Below, one piece after another: positions 60,765 to 64,000 of a stretch of 64,000 nucleotides of DNA. Source of the DNA: Sporosarcina sp. PTS2304 (GTDB lineage: Bacteria; Bacillota; Bacilli; Bacillales_A; Planococcaceae); NCBI RefSeq assembly GCF_003351785.1, contig NZ_CP031230.1, positions 3,262,501-3,326,500 of the forward strand. Reading direction: 5' to 3'. The position numbers and the translations under genes are program-made. The notes under the pieces were generated by a model, which was given only the letters and a program-made list of their open reading frames with translations, was not told where the DNA came from and did not search any database. Each line of letters begins with the position of its first letter. Positions within the stretch are counted from its first letter, which is position 1.

Positions 60765-61340
60765 ATGAAAATTTATACGAAGACAGGCGATAAAGGGCAG
60801 ACGAGTTTAATTGGTGGACGCGTGGCGAAAGATGATTTGCGCGTGGAAGCGTATGGTACGATTGATGAACTGAATTCATTCATTGGTAAAGCGATGACAG
60901 AACTAGAAGCCGATAATTTTGCGGATATTTTAACGGATTTGGAAGCAATCCAGAATGAATTATTCGATGGTGGCGGCGATTTAGCGAACGTCATGAAAGA
61001 GCGTCACTACAAGCTTGGTGAAGAACCGATAACAGTGCTGGAAGAGCGAATTGACAAGTTAATGGAAGAAGCACCGGCGCTCGAACGCTTTATCTTACCG
61101 GGTGGTTCACCTGCAGCTGCAACCTTGCATATCGCACGCACGATTACACGACGCGCGGAGAGAGTAACTGTGACATTAACGAATGCAGCAGACGATGTTT
61201 CACCAGTTGTTCAGCGCTATTTGAATAGATTATCAGATTATTTATTCGTTGCAGCACGAATTGTTAATGCGCGTTTAGGTATCGCGGATAATGAATATGT
61301 TCGTAGTGCGAAGGTGTTTCGTACGAATGATAAGAAATGA
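60765..61340 (+). CDS. PduO-type ATP:cob(I)alamin adenosyltransferase
   Basis: 191 residues: TKTGDKGQTSLIGGRVAKDDLRVEAYGTIDELNSFIG (ATP-binding N-terminus) and FILPGGSPAAATLHIARTITRRAERV (active-site arginines), the PduO trimeric family. It transfers the adenosyl group of ATP to cob(I)alamin or cobinamide, making the coenzyme form sensed by the riboswitch. GGAGTGAAGTGAG precedes the ATG. Last gene of the operon, followed by a terminator. Confidence 0.95.
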   Translation: MKIYTKTGDKGQTSLIGGRVAKDDLRVEAYGTIDELNSFIGKAMTELEADNFADILTDLEAIQNELFDGGGDLANVMKERHYKLGEEPITVLEERIDKLMEEAPALERFILPGGSPAAATLHIARTITRRAERVTVTLTNAADDVSPVVQRYLNRLSDYLFVAARIVNARLGIADNEYVRSAKVFRTNDKK

Positions 61341-61345
61341 ATGTA

Positions 61346-61390
61346 AAACAACGGCTTAGGTGAGATATCCTAAGTCGTTGTTTTATTTTT
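61346..61390 (+). terminator. Terminator of the cobalamin operon
   Basis: AAAACAACG-CTTAGG pairs with CCTAAG-CGTTGTTTT, followed by ATTTTTAA. Confidence 0.85.
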
Positions 61391-61430
61391 AATGGTCGCG
61401 TCAACACTTTCTTACAATTCGTCGATGAAC

Positions 61431-61459
61431 TTTCGTTACCTATATCTTTAGGGTATGAT
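61431..61459 (+). promoter_or_regulatory. Candidate promoter upstream of comQ
   Basis: TATGAT (61454-61459) as a -10 with a poor -35 (TTTCGT, 61431-61436) 17 bases upstream, about 140 bases before comQ. A weak -35 is common where an activator such as ComA is needed, but I do not see a full ComA box. Speculative. Confidence 0.3.
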
Positions 61460-61597
61460 AGTTGTAATTACAGCTGTTTCATTAAGTGAGTATACTTTCC
61501 GCAAGATCATATGACGGTGAAAATTTGAGGAAAGTAGGATACACTGGGAAATATCCCAGTTAGGAATTTAATTTGTAACATATAAGGAGGCAAGCAA

Positions 61598-62512
61598 GTG
61601 GGTTCCGCGAATTCTGGAATGATAAGAAAATCACTAGACTATATGATCAGTGAGCAAATTAAACAACATGAATTGAAAGAACAGTTAATAAGGTATGTTG
61701 ATTATCAATCAAACAAAGGGTTCCCTTTTGGAGAATTGCTTATTTTGCATTACAACATGTTTAATGGAATAAAAACTGAAGAAATTTACTCGGTTGCAGC
61801 CGCAGTAGAAATGTTAATACTATCCTTCGATATGTTAGATGATTTTGAAGATGATGATTGTAAAGACAAACCGTGGTCAATGGAACCTAATCTAGCGTTA
61901 AATGCAACAACGGCATTACTTTTTTTGTGTACAAGTATAATTAGAAATACTGGTTTCAAGAATAAAGATCAAGGTATCTCCATTCTGTCAGAATATGCTC
62001 TTCAATCGATAACGGGACAGCATAAAGATCTTCTGAATATTTGTAGAAGTGAAGAAGAGTACATACAGATGACGATTGAGAAATCAGGTTCGTTGGTTGC
62101 GCTCGCTTGTGAAGTGGGCTCAGTATTGGCAACCGAAGACTATCCGGTTGAAATAGAAACCTATTCTACTTACATTGGTCTTATTGGACAAATTACAAAT
62201 GATTTAGCAGATATAAAAACGTGGAATGAAAAGAATGATCTACTTAATAAAAAGTTCAGTCTTCCTATCCTGTATTTGTTGAATTACAAGGATAAAGAAC
62301 TTAATTTTATTCATGAATATTACGCAGACCAAGTAGAGAAAAGTGAAATATTGAAGAATCAGGAGCTTATTTCTGCAAAATTTGTTGAAACAGGAGCAAT
62401 AGCATATTCTGAAGTGATTAAGAAGATATACCAAGGTAAAGCGATAGATGTATTAAAAAAGCTGGCTATTGAGCAGCATTACATTGAATGTCTATTAAAA
62501 TATATTAATTAA
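61598..62512 (+). CDS. comQ: ComX isoprenyl transferase ComQ
   Basis: 304 residues of the polyprenyl-synthase fold. The first aspartate-rich motif is LDDFEDDD (about residues 82-89) and the second is NDLADIKTW (about 200-208). ComQ attaches a geranyl or farnesyl group to the tryptophan of pre-ComX, and the pair is needed for export of the active pheromone. GTG 61598 has AAGGAGG seven bases upstream. The small comX and the comP kinase follow directly, which fixes the identification. The AT-rich composition differs from the cobalamin operon before it. Confidence 0.92.
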   Translation: MGSANSGMIRKSLDYMISEQIKQHELKEQLIRYVDYQSNKGFPFGELLILHYNMFNGIKTEEIYSVAAAVEMLILSFDMLDDFEDDDCKDKPWSMEPNLALNATTALLFLCTSIIRNTGFKNKDQGISILSEYALQSITGQHKDLLNICRSEEEYIQMTIEKSGSLVALACEVGSVLATEDYPVEIETYSTYIGLIGQITNDLADIKTWNEKNDLLNKKFSLPILYLLNYKDKELNFIHEYYADQVEKSEILKNQELISAKFVETGAIAYSEVIKKIYQGKAIDVLKKLAIEQHYIECLLKYIN

Positions 62513-62527
62513 TTGGGGGAGAAAAGG

Positions 62528-62689
62528 ATGCAAGAAATCATTCAGTTTTTAATCAATAATGTAGATGTGTTAGAGAAGGTAAAAGACGGAACAGCAAGCC
62601 TAGTTGGAGTTAGCCGGGAAGAATTAAAGGCGATTTTGGAAGTGTTCTTTAATGGACAAATTACACCAACCGCTTATTTCTGGGCGTAA
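62528..62689 (+). CDS. comX: Pheromone precursor pre-ComX, 53 aa
   Basis: A 53-codon ORF with GGGGGAGAAAAGG just upstream, between comQ and comP. It begins MQEIIQFLINNVDVLEKV, the leader pattern of pre-ComX proteins, and ends ITPTAYFWA, with the only tryptophan at residue 52, the next-to-last position, where ComQ would attach the isoprenyl group. The mature pheromone should be the last 6-10 residues, but the cleavage point cannot be read from sequence. No cysteine or secretion signal is present, as in other ComX. Identification rests on length, tryptophan position and gene order. Confidence 0.9.
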   Translation: MQEIIQFLINNVDVLEKVKDGTASLVGVSREELKAILEVFFNGQITPTAYFWA

Positions 62690-62733
62690 AAGTTTGAACC
62701 GGGATAGTAACCTCGGCTTTTTAAGGAGCGAAT

Positions 62734-64000
62734 ATGATAAAGTCTGTTAAATTTACTACATATAGCTTGATGTCGATAATACTTGCCATAATGATCACTG
62801 TTTATTTAACTATTATCATTTTTAAATACCCACTAGTTGGTATGGAAGTAAAGTCAACGGATAATCGGTGGATAGTAGAAAGAATAGTTGAAAATGGATG
62901 GGCATCGAGTCAATCAATAGAAGAAGGAGATATTGTAGAACTTGTTGATGGTGAAAAGCCAGAGCGTCATACTACCGTAGTCAAATTTAGTCGGGTAGAA
63001 ATGGCTGATTCTATAACAATTATCGATCAGGATTCGAAACGAAATACATACGCTGTTACTTACAAAGACTCAAACGGACAGTATCTTATTTATTTGTTTT
63101 TACCGTTAGTGTTTTCAATTACGACGATAATATTAAGTGTTTTTTTATATCGTAGAAAAAAATATGATAAAACAGCTGTAATACTCATCTATTTTTTATT
63201 AACAATAGGTGTTAGCTATCTAAGTGCACCTGTTTCTGCTAAAGGAGATATTATAGGCAGAATGTTAAATACGATCACATTGCCTGGATCATTACTATTA
63301 TTCGCGCACTTTCTAAAAAGTTATTTTGGGCAATTCAATTTAGTTTTTATAAAATCTAAATCAGTAAAGAGATTGTATATCGTCTATTCCGTTATTGTGT
63401 TAGTAACGACAGGCAGCTTTGTGCAGTACGGAATCAATGAGTATATGCTATCTATTGAGTTGCTTTTTTTCCTGTCATTACTAGTGTATTTACTTGTTCA
63501 TATTATGCGATTCTATTTCAAATACAAAAATACTGAAGCAAGTAATGTCCTGAAAATTCTTTTGCCAACATTATTTTCTTCATTGCTTCCATTTGCGGGT
63601 TTATATGCAATTCCCACCCTTCTTTTTGGTAAGGAACTTGTACAGGCGGAAATGACAGCAATCTTCTTACTAATCATTCCAATTGGACTTGTCTATTTAC
63701 AACTGGCGGAAAAGTTATTTGATATTGAATTTTTATTGAATAGGTTGCGGTATTATACGTTTCTTTCTTTTCCGTTCACAAGCGTTGTAGTGATAGTCGT
63801 CTGTTTTCTTTTGAAAATCGATTTTCTATCTAAAGAAATGGTTATGATGTTTACACTTTTGTTGATCAGCACCATTTTGTTTTTGTACATAAAAGAATAC
63901 GTAGATTATTATTTTAAAAATCACTTATTCTCACAAAAAGGAAACTATGAAAATAGCTTGTATCTCTTTTTTCAAAAAGCGAAGCATGAAACGAAGGTAA
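62734..64000 (+). CDS. comP: ComP sensor histidine kinase, 5' part (runs off window)
   Basis: 422 codons are visible and remain open at the window end. An N-terminal membrane helix (about residues 10-32) is followed by an outside PDZ-like domain (about 37-112, GMEVKSTDNRWIVERIVENGW and GDIVELVDGEKPE) and then about seven membrane helices (about 116-375), as in ComP of Bacillus. The cytoplasmic kinase domain begins near the end (KEYVDYYFKNHLFSQKG) and mostly lies outside. ComP detects external ComX and phosphorylates ComA. TTAAGGAGCGAAT precedes the ATG. comA is expected just beyond the window. Confidence 0.9.
   Translation, partial: MIKSVKFTTYSLMSIILAIMITVYLTIIIFKYPLVGMEVKSTDNRWIVERIVENGWASSQSIEEGDIVELVDGEKPERHTTVVKFSRVEMADSITIIDQDSKRNTYAVTYKDSNGQYLIYLFLPLVFSITTIILSVFLYRRKKYDKTAVILIYFLLTIGVSYLSAPVSAKGDIIGRMLNTITLPGSLLLFAHFLKSYFGQFNLVFIKSKSVKRLYIVYSVIVLVTTGSFVQYGINEYMLSIELLFFLSLLVYLLVHIMRFYFKYKNTEASNVLKILLPTLFSSLLPFAGLYAIPTLLFGKELVQAEMTAIFLLIIPIGLVYLQLAEKLFDIEFLLNRLRYYTFLSFPFTSVVVIVVCFLLKIDFLSKEMVMMFTLLLISTILFLYIKEYVDYYFKNHLFSQKGNYENSLYLFFQKAKHETKV

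Overview
The window looks like chromosome from a low-to-moderate-GC, endospore-forming member of the Bacillales. Three things point there: spore genes (gerQ, an rsfA-type regulator), bacillithiol genes (bshB2, yojF), and a gene order around 36-50 kb that follows the Bacillus subtilis ywd/ywf/ywh/ywi region (ung-ywdI-ywdK-gerQ, hemQ-pta-lipL, ywfO-ywgA-ywhB-ywhD-pbpG, ywiB-argS). My best guess is a Sporosarcina-like Planococcaceae, inferred from gene content and style only.

Layout. 0-1.1 kb: the 3' part of a class I aminotransferase. 1.1-6.1 kb is an accessory island. It holds a run of very small, mostly membrane or lipoprotein ORFs on the + strand, separated by related two-part repeats that resemble recombination sites of gene cassettes. 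An Abi_2-family abortive-infection gene and a MntA/HepT nucleotidyltransferase-HEPN toxin-antitoxin pair follow, the pair flanked by directly repeated elements. 6.1-25.9 kb is ordinary chromosome: a lipoprotein hydrolase, an ECF sigma/anti-sigma pair, an MFS exporter, a beta-propeller protein, a PAS-GGDEF-EAL protein, a DMT permease, a heterodimeric ABC exporter, tRNA-Ala, a nitroreductase, an M20 dipeptidase and a CNNM/CorC-type membrane protein. 26.0-27.9 kb has an orphan ECF sigma factor followed by 1.3 kb of tandem repeats. 27.9-39.4 kb carries a PseG-like protein, a CPA antiporter, ybaK, a yczE-like gene, bshB2-yojF, pdxK, ung and gerQ. 40.5-51.6 kb is conserved housekeeping.

52.0-61.4 kb is a complete cobalamin salvage and uptake locus. 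A cobalamin riboswitch with an intrinsic terminator precedes eleven tightly packed genes: btuF, btuC, btuD fused to cbiZ, cbiB, cobD, cobU, a short cobQ, cobS, cobC, a second cobU-like gene and a PduO-type adenosyltransferase. The logic is to import corrinoids, strip the wrong lower arm to cobyric acid (CbiZ), rebuild cobinamide phosphate (CobD, CbiB), activate it (CobU), join alpha-ribazole (CobS, CobC) and adenosylate cobalt. No corrin-ring synthesis genes are present. 61.6 kb to the end is a ComQXP quorum-sensing locus: isoprenyl transferase comQ, a 53-codon pheromone precursor comX, and the 5' part of the receptor kinase comP, cut by the window edge.

Intergenic DNA is unusually rich in repeats. 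Five arrays of a 21-bp unit with core CGCTCATAG lie just beyond gene 3' ends, four of them between convergent genes. About 125-bp elements with terminal inverted repeats lie at several loci. Four 207-bp tandem units and two 205-bp spaced palindromic units fill 26.6-27.8 kb. The most interesting candidates for undescribed biology are the small-ORF cassette-like array (1.6-3.3 kb), the 21-bp-phased CGCTCATAG arrays, and the divergent comQXP pherotype.
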